Assembly: GCA_946409475.1 (NCBI GenBank)
Contig: CAMJWQ010000054.1
Location: 1 to 13,193 of the forward strand
Reading direction: 5' to 3'
DNA from: an uncultured Lachnospiraceae bacterium
GTDB lineage: Bacteria > Bacillota > Clostridia > Lachnospirales > Lachnospiraceae
Length of the DNA stretch: 13,193 bases
Shown here: piece after piece, positions 1-7,444 of the stretch
Layout: each line of letters starts with the position of its first letter
Position numbering within the stretch: the first letter of the stretch is position 1
Position numbers and translations under genes: made by a program
The notes under the pieces: generated by a model
Databases searched by the model: none
Seen by the model: only the letters and a program-made list of their open reading frames with translations
What the model was told of the DNA's origin: nothing

Positions 1-1
1 T

Positions 2-1039
2 TCCTATTTGGATTATATTTCCGTATCCGATGAAAGTATGCTGGAGGACATCCAAATAAATTCGGATGAGGTGAATACCCAGGAGGTGGGAGACTATTCC
101 CTCACCATAACCTATAAGGACGAAGAGGCCTCCATTCCCATAAAAGTAGTGGATACCGTCCGGCCGACAGCCACTATAAAGAAGGATCTAAGCTTTGCCA
201 ACGGTACCGAGATCAAGGCGGCGGACCTGTTGGAAAACATCATAGAATTGGCCGATTACACCGTCACCTTTGAGGCAACGGAGGGCGATAAGGAAAGCAT
301 GGTATTTACCGAGGACGGCGAAATTACCGCCACGGTAAAGATAGAGGATTCCAGTGGTAATAAGAGTACCTACCCCGTAGGCTTTACCATTTATACACCT
401 GATTTAGAAGCTCCGGCCATCGACGGAGTGGCTGACCTGACTACCACAGTGGGAACAGAGCTGGATCTACTGGAAAATATAAAAGCCACGGATAACGTGG
501 ATGGGGACTTGACAGCCAACCTTAAGGTAGAAGGAGAAGTGGATTACGATACGGCAGGCACCTACGATATCACCTATATCGCCCTGGACAGCGCCGGTAA
601 CATTTCTACAGTGCCGGCAACAGTGACCGTTTCCGAGAAGGCAAAGAAAGCAAGTAAGACGGAGACCACGAAATCCACCACACAGACAGAAAAGGCCAGT
701 GAGGAAGCTGCGGCAGGCAGTACGGCACAGAGCAGTACACAAACAGCCACGACAGGCAGCACCGCTTCTGCAGGAACACCGGCAGCAACGAGCACCACAC
801 CGGCAGCGGATTCTTCGGGAGGCAGCACCACAGCAAATACGAGTACTGAGACAACACAGGAACAGGCGGCTACGGATAGTGGAACTACACCAAGTACGGA
901 TACCTCTAATGGATTGGTACAGTATGATATTAATAATTATACTAGAACTCAAGAAACAATTGATATGCAAAATCAATTTGCAGAAGATTTAGCAAATGGA
1001 AACTTGGACTATAGTAAGCAAATACAATATACACCATAA
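2..1039 (+). CDS. Secreted protein with Ig-like (DUF5011-type) domains and Thr/Ser/Ala-rich linker, 5' partial
   Basis: The reading frame is open to the left edge (codons from base 2 read S-Y-L-D-Y), so the gene begins outside the window. The visible 345 residues hold about three tandem beta-sandwich Ig-like repeats. The last (about bases 405-640) has the typical bacterial pattern 'DNVDGDLT...DTAGTYDITYIALDSAGN' of DUF5011/HYR-like domains. Bases about 640-910 encode a low-complexity linker rich in Thr, Ser, Ala and Gln, as in wall-spanning stalks. A short polar tail (NGLVQYDINNYTRTQ...QIQYTP) follows. There is no LPXTG motif and no C-terminal membrane segment, so anchoring is not by a classical sortase signal. 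The tail is visibly AT-richer than the linker. The gene precedes a VWA protein and a prepilin peptidase, which suggests a surface-appendage or adhesion role; that is inference from context. The exact function is unknown. Confidence 0.8.
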   Translation, partial: SYLDYISVSDESMLEDIQINSDEVNTQEVGDYSLTITYKDEEASIPIKVVDTVRPTATIKKDLSFANGTEIKAADLLENIIELADYTVTFEATEGDKESMVFTEDGEITATVKIEDSSGNKSTYPVGFTIYTPDLEAPAIDGVADLTTTVGTELDLLENIKATDNVDGDLTANLKVEGEVDYDTAGTYDITYIALDSAGNISTVPATVTVSEKAKKASKTETTKSTTQTEKASEEAAAGSTAQSSTQTATTGSTASAGTPAATSTTPAADSSGGSTTANTSTETTQEQAATDSGTTPSTDTSNGLVQYDINNYTRTQETIDMQNQFAEDLANGNLDYSKQIQYTP

Positions 1040-1062
1040 AAATCTACTATAATTAAATTATT

Positions 1063-1095
1063 AAAGGGCAATGTCAAGCAGGCATTGTCTTTTTT
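1063..1095 (+). terminator. Rho-independent terminator-type hairpin
   Basis: GGCAATGTC (1067-1075) pairs with GGCATTGTC (1081-1089) as a 9-bp stem with two G-U pairs and a 5-base AAGCA loop. Six T residues follow (1090-1095). AAAG (1063-1066) can also pair with the first T residues. It lies 27 bases after the stop of the Ig-like gene and ends about 20 bases before the ribosome site of the VWA gene, so it can act as a terminator or as a partial terminator/attenuator. Confidence 0.85.
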
Positions 1096-1114
1096 ATACA
1101 CAAAAACAGCAGAA

Positions 1115-1120
1115 AGGAGG
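1115..1120 (+). promoter_or_regulatory. Ribosome binding site deciding the TTG start of the VWA gene
   Basis: AGGAGG (within AAAGGAGGTG) lies 9 bases before TTG at 1130. A longer in-frame start at 1085 falls inside the terminator stem and has no ribosome site, so 1130 is preferred. Confidence 0.85.
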
Positions 1121-1129
1121 TGTTCAGCC

Positions 1130-3673
1130 TTGCTAAAAGAACGAAAACGATTATTTCCCGTTTTACTTATTTTTATGACAATCATCCTAAATAGCAGCGT
1201 CCGGGCAGAGACGCAGTCCCTTACCAACGGTCCCACCGTCACTACTGACAATGTCAGTGCTCAATGGGTCAATCAGAGCGAAGGGATTGCCCAGGTAACG
1301 GTGCAGTCCGCTGTTACTAATAAAGAAATCGCAGAGGGAATCGATTACCTGTATGTACTGGATGTGAGCGGTTCCATGGTGGCAGGAAATTACGGGTCAT
1401 CTTGTCTAAATACCGATCATTTTACATGGTATCCAAGGACATCACAAATAGATTTAGCGCCAGCTAATTTTTATCAAGAGGGGGATGCCTGGGTTGCAAA
1501 ATTTGATGATGAAAGCTGGCGATATCTTTCCGGCGACGAAGTCGCCAACTTATCGAAATATACCTTTGAGACCGGTTATCACCGGGACGCCAACAATAAC
1601 CCCATCACCTATCCGGCCGACGGTAACGGTGTCCATGTATTTTCCAACGGCTGTATCGACCGTTTGGGGGTCATGAAGAACAGTGTCATCAACAGCATTA
1701 CCAACATACAGAATAACGGCAACAATAACTGCCGTGTGGGAGTCATCCTCTTTGGGGACCCCGGCTATGCCTACAGCCATTACATGGAGTTCAGCCGGGA
1801 TTTTAACGGGATGATCAATATGATCAGCAATAACTGGTACAGTACGGAATACGGTACCTATTATTACAGCTGGATCGAAATAGCCAGGAACTTTTTGATC
1901 AATAAGGTGAACGGCGGGGATACCCGGCCGACCAAGATCATCTTCATTACGGACGGTTCCCCTACGGATACGGATGTGGCCTCCTATATGACCAATGAAT
2001 GGGTGACAGGCCAGGCCAATACCTTAAAGGACTATCCGGATGTCACGATCTATACGGGGGGTATGGGGATCGGAAGCAGCTCCTGGCAGTCCGATTTTTT
2101 AAGGGGCATCGCTTCCTCGTCCGATCTTTACAGTACCATCAATGAGACCAGTGCGGCCAATGACCTGACCAGCATGATCGGTGCCATTACCAATAAGACA
2201 GTCATATCGGCAGCCTCTAAAGCCGTCTATCTGACCATCAATACGGCGAACTGGAGCTTTTATGGCACCAATGCCAATGCTTCCACCACCGGGGGAAGCG
2301 CTTCGGTGAGCGGTAATACCATGGTATGGTCCACACCTGTTACTTCGGGGACCACTTATCAGCTCACCTTCCAGGTAAAGCTCACGGATAAGGCCAAGAG
2401 CGTGGACAGGACCACCAGCTATCCCGTCACGACCTCCACCCTGACCCAATACTGGATAGCGGGAGGCCCGGATACAAATACCCTGCAGAGCTTTTACAGC
2501 AGCAATAAGAGCCTTTCCTGGAATCCCTCCTGGGCAGGGATCACGGTGACCTCCATTACCATCGACAAGAGCCGGGGCAATGTCTACCAGTCAGGCAGTA
2601 AGTATTATGTCAGAGGAAACTCAAATTTCCTGTTACAGTTCTCCTCCACCTACCGATATCCCTGTACGGGACTGCAGGCCAATTACCATTTCTACATGAG
2701 CAGTGTGCAGTATATCTGCAATTATCTGGAAAATGGTTTCGGCCGGACGTGGACCAAGGGGCAGAGCGGGGGAAGTATCGGATACCATTTAAATGATGAA
2801 CAGGTATTGACAATAGCAAATGCCTCGGCAAGCCGGAGCAGTGACGGAAAGACCGTTACCTCTATCCTGGATTCCAGGATGGTAACAGATAAAAAGGAAA
2901 TGCGGTATTATCCTATGGCCAGGGCAGAGAACAGTTACCTTTCCTTTGATTCGACCTGGTGGGACAATACGAAATCTATTTATTTGATTTGTGATGCCAA
3001 AAAGCCGGAGATTGAATGCATAAGGGGACAAAGAATCATTGATGATAAATATGTAACAAATAACACCGGTGATAAAAAGCTTTCCTTCCGTGCGGCAGAT
3101 GACGGCAGCGGCATGAAGAGCTTTACCATAACGGCAAAGAATGAGGAAACGGGAGAGGTCAGGGAGCTGGTAAGCTCTGCAGATTCAGGGGAAATGGAAA
3201 TAGATTTAAGCGATCCCTTTTATTTAGGGGCTGTCACCTATACCTTACGGGCCAGTGATCATGTAGGCAATGTACGGGAGCAGAGCTTCACCATCAATGG
3301 GTTTACTCTGGAGGCGGAAATTGAACGTGTTTTAGATTCGGGAAAACCAAATTTTGCTAATGGTGAGGAGGGAATTGTGAAAATAACGGTAATGGGTTAT
3401 GTAGACAAAGTAACGGTTACATTTCCGGAAGAACAATCCCAACTGGACGGCAGCCTAAATACGGAAATGGATATAATACCACTGGCACTGGAAGCTCGCC
3501 CAAAGCATACATTTTTTGTTCCGTTATATGGAAATGACGGGTCTTACACTGTGGAAGTAACGGCTTTTGTTTATCGGGGATCAGACATCTTTTCAACAAG
3601 CGTATTTCCTGATTATCATGTTGGCGGTACGATTTTAGACCAGTTCCGGACAAGGATCCGGTCCGCGGATTAG
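1130..3673 (+). CDS. Secreted von Willebrand factor A (VWA) domain protein
   Basis: Predicted 847-residue exported protein. The N-terminus MLKERKRLFPVLLIFMTIIL...SSVRA is a signal peptide, probably cut after Ala26. The VWA domain has a full MIDAS first motif, D78-V-S-G-S82, and a later strand 'KIIFITDGS' with Asp275; it ends near residue 325. About 90 residues are inserted between the MIDAS loop and the first helix, with Cys92, Cys175 and Cys201 in or near the insertion. Beta-rich segments follow (about 340-430), then a middle region of unknown fold. A C-terminal part (about 620-847) with 'AADDGSGMKSFTI' and 'ASDHVGNVREQSF' resembles Ig-like repeats. There is no sortase motif or C-terminal anchor. 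VWA domains commonly mediate metal-dependent adhesion or assembly of surface fibres. The next gene, a prepilin peptidase, starts 12 bases later, so the two are probably co-transcribed. The start is TTG, fixed by a strong ribosome site. Confidence 0.88.
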   Translation: MLKERKRLFPVLLIFMTIILNSSVRAETQSLTNGPTVTTDNVSAQWVNQSEGIAQVTVQSAVTNKEIAEGIDYLYVLDVSGSMVAGNYGSSCLNTDHFTWYPRTSQIDLAPANFYQEGDAWVAKFDDESWRYLSGDEVANLSKYTFETGYHRDANNNPITYPADGNGVHVFSNGCIDRLGVMKNSVINSITNIQNNGNNNCRVGVILFGDPGYAYSHYMEFSRDFNGMINMISNNWYSTEYGTYYYSWIEIARNFLINKVNGGDTRPTKIIFITDGSPTDTDVASYMTNEWVTGQANTLKDYPDVTIYTGGMGIGSSSWQSDFLRGIASSSDLYSTINETSAANDLTSMIGAITNKTVISAASKAVYLTINTANWSFYGTNANASTTGGSASVSGNTMVWSTPVTSGTTYQLTFQVKLTDKAKSVDRTTSYPVTTSTLTQYWIAGGPDTNTLQSFYSSNKSLSWNPSWAGITVTSITIDKSRGNVYQSGSKYYVRGNSNFLLQFSSTYRYPCTGLQANYHFYMSSVQYICNYLENGFGRTWTKGQSGGSIGYHLNDEQVLTIANASASRSSDGKTVTSILDSRMVTDKKEMRYYPMARAENSYLSFDSTWWDNTKSIYLICDAKKPEIECIRGQRIIDDKYVTNNTGDKKLSFRAADDGSGMKSFTITAKNEETGEVRELVSSADSGEMEIDLSDPFYLGAVTYTLRASDHVGNVREQSFTINGFTLEAEIERVLDSGKPNFANGEEGIVKITVMGYVDKVTVTFPEEQSQLDGSLNTEMDIIPLALEARPKHTFFVPLYGNDGSYTVEVTAFVYRGSDIFSTSVFPDYHVGGTILDQFRTRIRSAD

Positions 3674-3685
3674 CAGGAAAAAGAA

Positions 3686-4336
3686 ATGAAGAATTTTTTA
3701 ATTGTTTTCGTAAGCAGTATACTTATACAGGTATTTTTTAGCCTTACAGTCCTTGCTTATAAAAAAATTGATAAAAAAACAAAGCTTTCCATGACCAGGA
3801 TGCATCTGGCAGTTATATATATGCTGAATGTATTACAAACCTATCTTTTCTATCGTAAATTCCATATGAGCGGTATTTATATCTTTTTACTTTTCTTACT
3901 TTTCTATCTGCTTATCACATCTTATATTGATTACCAGACCCAATTTATATATCGGATTTTAAACTATTTTGGGATTTTTATCGGCATGCTGTTTTATCTT
4001 TTTCAATCTGTGTATGGAAAAAATAACGCTGAAATGTCCGGCAGTCTTATCATTTTATTGATTTATGGAATATGCCAGTGGCTTTTTGTTAAGATAAAGG
4101 CCTTCGGAGCCGGGGATGGCTATCTTTTTGTAGGAATTTCCTTTTACCTGGCAGCTTTATTTGATACAGGAAGGCTTCCTGATATACTTATGACCCATAT
4201 GGTTTACTGTTTTCTGCTTTTTTTTCTTCTTCATATTCCCTGCCTGGCAAAGAAAAACAAAATCAGCAATAATCAGGCTTTTTCACCTACAATAGCTGTG
4301 AATACCGTACTGTATATTTTGATAGTATTACCTTAA
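3686..4336 (+). CDS. A24 family prepilin peptidase (TadV/CpaA-like)
   Basis: This 216-residue, highly hydrophobic protein has about six predicted membrane segments. It carries the two aspartates expected of type 4 prepilin peptidases: Asp82 in 'SYIDYQTQFI' and Asp144 in the 'GAGDGYLF' (GxGD) motif. A proline-containing 'QAFSPTIAVN' segment near the C-terminus matches the conserved last part of the family. The N-terminal cysteine/methyltransferase domain of PilD-type enzymes is absent, as in small Tad/Flp peptidases. The family cleaves the leader of type IV or Flp prepilins at the cytoplasmic membrane face. The gene begins 12 bases after the VWA gene with a modest AGGAAA ribosome site. No prepilin gene is visible here, so its substrate would be encoded elsewhere, probably to the left. 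The gene is AT-richer than the VWA gene. It converges on tetR with a 46-base gap. Confidence 0.85.
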   Translation: MKNFLIVFVSSILIQVFFSLTVLAYKKIDKKTKLSMTRMHLAVIYMLNVLQTYLFYRKFHMSGIYIFLLFLLFYLLITSYIDYQTQFIYRILNYFGIFIGMLFYLFQSVYGKNNAEMSGSLIILLIYGICQWLFVKIKAFGAGDGYLFVGISFYLAALFDTGRLPDILMTHMVYCFLLFFLLHIPCLAKKNKISNNQAFSPTIAVNTVLYILIVLP

Positions 4337-4382
4337 AGATGCCGCTATTCGGCCATATGGGCGGCTGTTGTGAAGGCGGGAC

Positions 4383-4982
4383 CTAAAGCCTGGCGGCATT
4401 AATGATGCTGCGTATGGTCCGGTACAGATGGGGCTTCAGTTTATCCATACAAACCGGTTCGCTATATAAAATAGCGCTGTAGCAGGAAGAACTGACCAAT
4501 TCAATTATCATAAATATCATAACCTCCGGGTCCTCGTATTGATAATGGGAACTTTCCAGCATATCGATATATATGTCATAAAAATTCAAATCGTCCGGAT
4601 CCACCGGTGAAGTCAGTGCCGATTTAAAAATGCCCCAGCTTAAATTTTTAGAAATAAAATTCAATAAGGATTTGTTTTTCTGCAGCTGATTAATGATGTG
4701 ATCCACTAAAAAAATTACCTTTTCTTCAAAATCAACGATTTCTGTTTGTAATAAATCATGATTGGCAGACAAAAAAAGCTGGGTTGCCTTATGAGAAATC
4801 AGTTTGTTACGAATATCATATTTATCCTTAAAATATAAATAAAAAGTTCCTTTTGCAACTCCTGCTTTTTCCACAATATCAGAAATAGAAGTCTTATGAA
4901 TTCCCTTAGAAGTAAAAAGAGAAAAAGCCGTATTTAATAGGGCATCCTTTTTCTGTTTTTTATTGGATTCTAATTTGCTCAT
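4383..4982 (-). CDS. TetR/AcrR family transcriptional repressor
   Basis: Predicted 199-residue regulator. The N-terminal TetR helix-turn-helix is clear: 'ALLNTAFSLFTSKGIHKTSISDIVEKAGVAKGTFYLYFKDKYDIR' at about residues 14-58, with the hallmark G-T-F-Y-x-Y-F. The rest is an all-helical ligand-binding and dimerisation domain with no recognisable ligand. I place the start at ATG 4982 because AAGGAGG lies 5 bases upstream (4988-4994). A GTG six codons further upstream lacks a ribosome site. The gene is divergent from the MMPL/heptad-repeat operon. Two TGAC-N5-GTCA sites over the transporter promoter are its likely operators, so it probably represses the transporter until an unknown ligand binds. 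Its own promoter (5013-5042) is separate from those sites. Confidence 0.93.
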   Translation of the reverse strand: MSKLESNKKQKKDALLNTAFSLFTSKGIHKTSISDIVEKAGVAKGTFYLYFKDKYDIRNKLISHKATQLFLSANHDLLQTEIVDFEEKVIFLVDHIINQLQKNKSLLNFISKNLSWGIFKSALTSPVDPDDLNFYDIYIDMLESSHYQYEDPEVMIFMIIELVSSSCYSAILYSEPVCMDKLKPHLYRTIRSIINAARL

Positions 4983-5012
4983 AAACTCCTCCTTATCCAC
5001 CTATTTTGCTTT

Positions 5013-5042
5013 ATTATAGTGAATAACATTGGCAAAAGTCAA
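5013..5042 (-). promoter_or_regulatory. Predicted sigma-A promoter of tetR
   Basis: On the minus strand, TTGACT (5042-5037) is followed by an 18-base spacer and a perfect TATAAT (5018-5013). Transcription would begin near 5006, about 25 bases before the ATG. The paired operators at 5168-5214 do not overlap it. A weak CATTG-N8-CAATG inverted repeat (5028-5045) overlaps its -35. Confidence 0.7.
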
Positions 5043-5166
5043 TGAATCTTGTGAATATCATGCCATCAACCGCATTAATAAATGTCCTTTATTGCGTTCA
5101 TCTAAATTTTTATAAAATTTACCTATAATGTTTATTTTATTTTAAGAATTATATAAACCGTCAATA

Positions 5167-5195
5167 TTGACCAATAGTCATTTTTGTGCTATACA
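5167..5195 (+). promoter_or_regulatory. Predicted sigma-A promoter of the mmpL operon
   Basis: TTGACC (5167-5172), a 17-base spacer and TATACA (5190-5195) form a good promoter directed at the MMPL gene. Transcription would start near 5202, giving a leader of about 140 bases. The first operator overlaps the -35 and the second overlaps the predicted start site, so a bound repressor would block polymerase. Confidence 0.65.
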
Positions 5196-5214
5196 TAATA
5201 ATGACTATTGGTCA
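5168..5214. promoter_or_regulatory. Paired TetR-type operators in mirror orientation
   Basis: TGACCAATAGTCATT (5168-5182) and AATGACTATTGGTCA (5200-5214) are perfect 15-base reverse complements separated by 17 bases. Each core is itself a TGAC-N5-GTCA palindrome (5168-5180 and 5202-5214), a layout typical of TetR-family operators. The two centres lie 34 bases apart, about three helical turns, so two dimers could sit on nearly the same face of the DNA. Both flank the transporter promoter elements. Assignment to the neighbouring TetR protein is inference from position. Confidence 0.8.
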
Positions 5215-5341
5215 TTTGGTTGAAATGGATTAGGGAAACTTAATTTATCCATTTATCAATGCACCCTATATGACACACTTACAAAGTGTATATGCAGTAC
5301 TAAGTATAAGCATTCATAGACTAACATAAGGAGCAGATGAA

Positions 5342-7429
5342 ATGATTAAATTTGGAAAAAAAGTAGTGAAAATCAGGTATTTATTGTTTATTATCAGTAT
5401 TTTACTTATGATTCCCTCCGTTTTGGGTTTTGTAAAAACCAGGGTTAATTACGACATACTTTCCTATTTACCATCAGATATTGAAACCATGAAAGGGCAG
5501 GATATTTTAGTAGATGAATTTGGTGTCGGTGCCTTTTCCATGATGGTAGTGGAGGGCATGGAGACAAAGGAGCTTTCGGAGCTTAGACAAGATCTGGAGG
5601 AAGTCGGGCATGTGAAAAAGGTATTGTGGTATGACAGTATTCTGGACACTTCCATACCCATGGAAATGCTGCCGCAGAAGGTAATGGACAATTTTAAGAA
5701 TGGCGATGCCACCTTAATGATGATTATTTTTGATAATACCACATCCTCCGATGATACCATGAATGCCATTGAAGATATCAGAACGATTACGAACAAACAA
5801 TGCTTCTTAAGCGGAATGTCGGCAATCGTTACAGATACGAAAAATTTATCCAATGAAGAGACTCCTGTTTATGTAGGAATAGCGGCCCTGCTATCCTGTA
5901 TCGTTTTGGGAATAACCATGGATTCCTTTCTGATACCCGTGCTTTTCCTGTTAAGTATCGGAATGGCCATTCTTTATAATTTGGGCAGTAATTACTTTCT
6001 GGGTGAGATATCCTATATTACCAAAGCCTTAAGTGCTGTCCTTCAGCTGGGAGTCACAATGGATTATTCCATTTTTTTGTGGCACAGCTATGAGGAACAA
6101 CTGCGGATTTACGAAGGAAATAAGGAAGAGGCTATGGCTCATGCCATTGCAGAAACCATTTCCTCCGTAGTGGGAAGCTCGATTACTACCGTTGCAGGAT
6201 TTATTGCATTATGCTTTATGAGCTTTACTCTGGGAATGGATTTGGGTATCGTTATGGCCAAAGGTGTTATTCTCGGTGTCATTACCTGTGTAACCATACT
6301 CCCTTCTATGATATTAATTTTTCATAAAGCATTGGAGAAATGTAAACATAGATCCCTGATACCCAGTCTTCACAGGATCTCCGAACTGGTAACCAAACAT
6401 TATATAGCCTTTGCTGTAATTTTTCTGGTTGTCTTATTTCCGGCAGTTTACGGTAATTTACATATGCCTGTCTATTATGCCCTGGATGAGACCTTACCGA
6501 AGGATTTGGAAAGTATTGTAGCCAGTCAAAAGCTAAAGGAAAATTTTGATATGAACTCCACCCATATGGTTTTGATTAATAGCAGCCTTTCTGCGAAGGA
6601 TGTGAATACTATGATGGAAGAAATGGAAAAAGTGGATGGAGTGAAATGGGTGCTGGGACTGGAAACTCTTTTGGGGCCTGCCATTCCGGTGAATATGCTT
6701 CCGGATTCCATCGTATCCGTATTGAAAAGTGATGATTATCAGCTGCTGTTAGTAAATTCCGAATATAAAGTGGCAACAGATGAAGTCAACCAACAGGTAA
6801 GTGATTTAAATACCATTATTAAAAAATATGATGAAAAGGGTATGCTGGTAGGAGAAGCTCCCTGTACAAAAGATTTGATTACCATAACGGACAGGGATTT
6901 TAAAATTGTTAATATAGTCTCCATCGGATTTATATTTTTAATTATTGCTATACTGTTTAAATCCATATCACTGCCTGTCATACTGGTTGCCGTTATTGAA
7001 TTTGCCATTTTTATTAATCTGGGAATACCCTATTATACGGGAACGGAAATGCCCTTCATCGCTTCTATTGTCATAGGTACCATACAATTGGGAGCAACAG
7101 TGGATTATGCCATTTTGATGACAACCAGATATAGAAGGGAGAGGGGAAATGGCCTTGCAAAAAAAGAAGCGCTGATACTTTCCCACAGTGCTTCCATAAA
7201 ATCCGTAATCGTCAGTGCCTTAAGCTTTTTTGCAGCCACTATCGGTGTGGGCTTATATTCCAATATTTCCATGATTAGTTCCTTATGTACCTTAATGGCA
7301 AGAGGTGCGGTAATCAGTATGGCAGTGGTAATATTTATCTTACCTTCCATGTTCATGATTTTTGACAGAGTCATTATAACAGGAAATAAAAATACAAAAA
7401 GTAAAAAATTGTTTCAGAATAATAAATAA
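5342..7429 (+). CDS. MMPL-domain RND superfamily transporter
   Basis: This 695-residue inner-membrane protein has the duplicated RND layout. A first membrane helix (about 12-31) is followed by an extracellular domain (about 32-172) and a block of five helices (about 175-325). The second half repeats this: a helix at about 352-372, an external domain to about 525, and five more helices. The proton-relay region of each half is visible: 'LGVTMDYSIFLWHSY' with Asp241 and 'LGATVDYAILMTTRYR' with Asp588. Proteins of this class export lipids, drugs or other amphipathic molecules using the proton gradient; the substrate here is unknown. The start is ATG 5342, with AAGGAG 8 bases upstream. The heptad-repeat protein follows after 15 bases, so the two are probably one operon under TetR control. 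It resembles YdfJ-like bacterial MMPL proteins rather than outer-membrane-linked AcrB types. Confidence 0.93.
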   Translation: MIKFGKKVVKIRYLLFIISILLMIPSVLGFVKTRVNYDILSYLPSDIETMKGQDILVDEFGVGAFSMMVVEGMETKELSELRQDLEEVGHVKKVLWYDSILDTSIPMEMLPQKVMDNFKNGDATLMMIIFDNTTSSDDTMNAIEDIRTITNKQCFLSGMSAIVTDTKNLSNEETPVYVGIAALLSCIVLGITMDSFLIPVLFLLSIGMAILYNLGSNYFLGEISYITKALSAVLQLGVTMDYSIFLWHSYEEQLRIYEGNKEEAMAHAIAETISSVVGSSITTVAGFIALCFMSFTLGMDLGIVMAKGVILGVITCVTILPSMILIFHKALEKCKHRSLIPSLHRISELVTKHYIAFAVIFLVVLFPAVYGNLHMPVYYALDETLPKDLESIVASQKLKENFDMNSTHMVLINSSLSAKDVNTMMEEMEKVDGVKWVLGLETLLGPAIPVNMLPDSIVSVLKSDDYQLLLVNSEYKVATDEVNQQVSDLNTIIKKYDEKGMLVGEAPCTKDLITITDRDFKIVNIVSIGFIFLIIAILFKSISLPVILVAVIEFAIFINLGIPYYTGTEMPFIASIVIGTIQLGATVDYAILMTTRYRRERGNGLAKKEALILSHSASIKSVIVSALSFFAATIGVGLYSNISMISSLCTLMARGAVISMAVVIFILPSMFMIFDRVIITGNKNTKSKKLFQNNK

Positions 7430-7444
7430 GAAAGAGGAGAATGC

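Noticed and set aside
467..976. Minus-strand open frame opposite the Thr/Ser/Ala linker
   Set aside because: It is a Cys/Arg-rich shadow of the low-complexity linker, with no ribosome site or recognisable domain.
1532..1546. GGCGAC-GAA-GTCGCC hairpin in the VWA gene
   Set aside because: It is only a 6-bp stem within coding sequence and could arise by chance; nothing nearby suggests a role.
4341..4399. GCCGC/GCGGC repeats between the prepilin peptidase and tetR, considered as a bidirectional terminator
   Set aside because: The 5-7 base arms compete with each other and no T tract follows on either strand.
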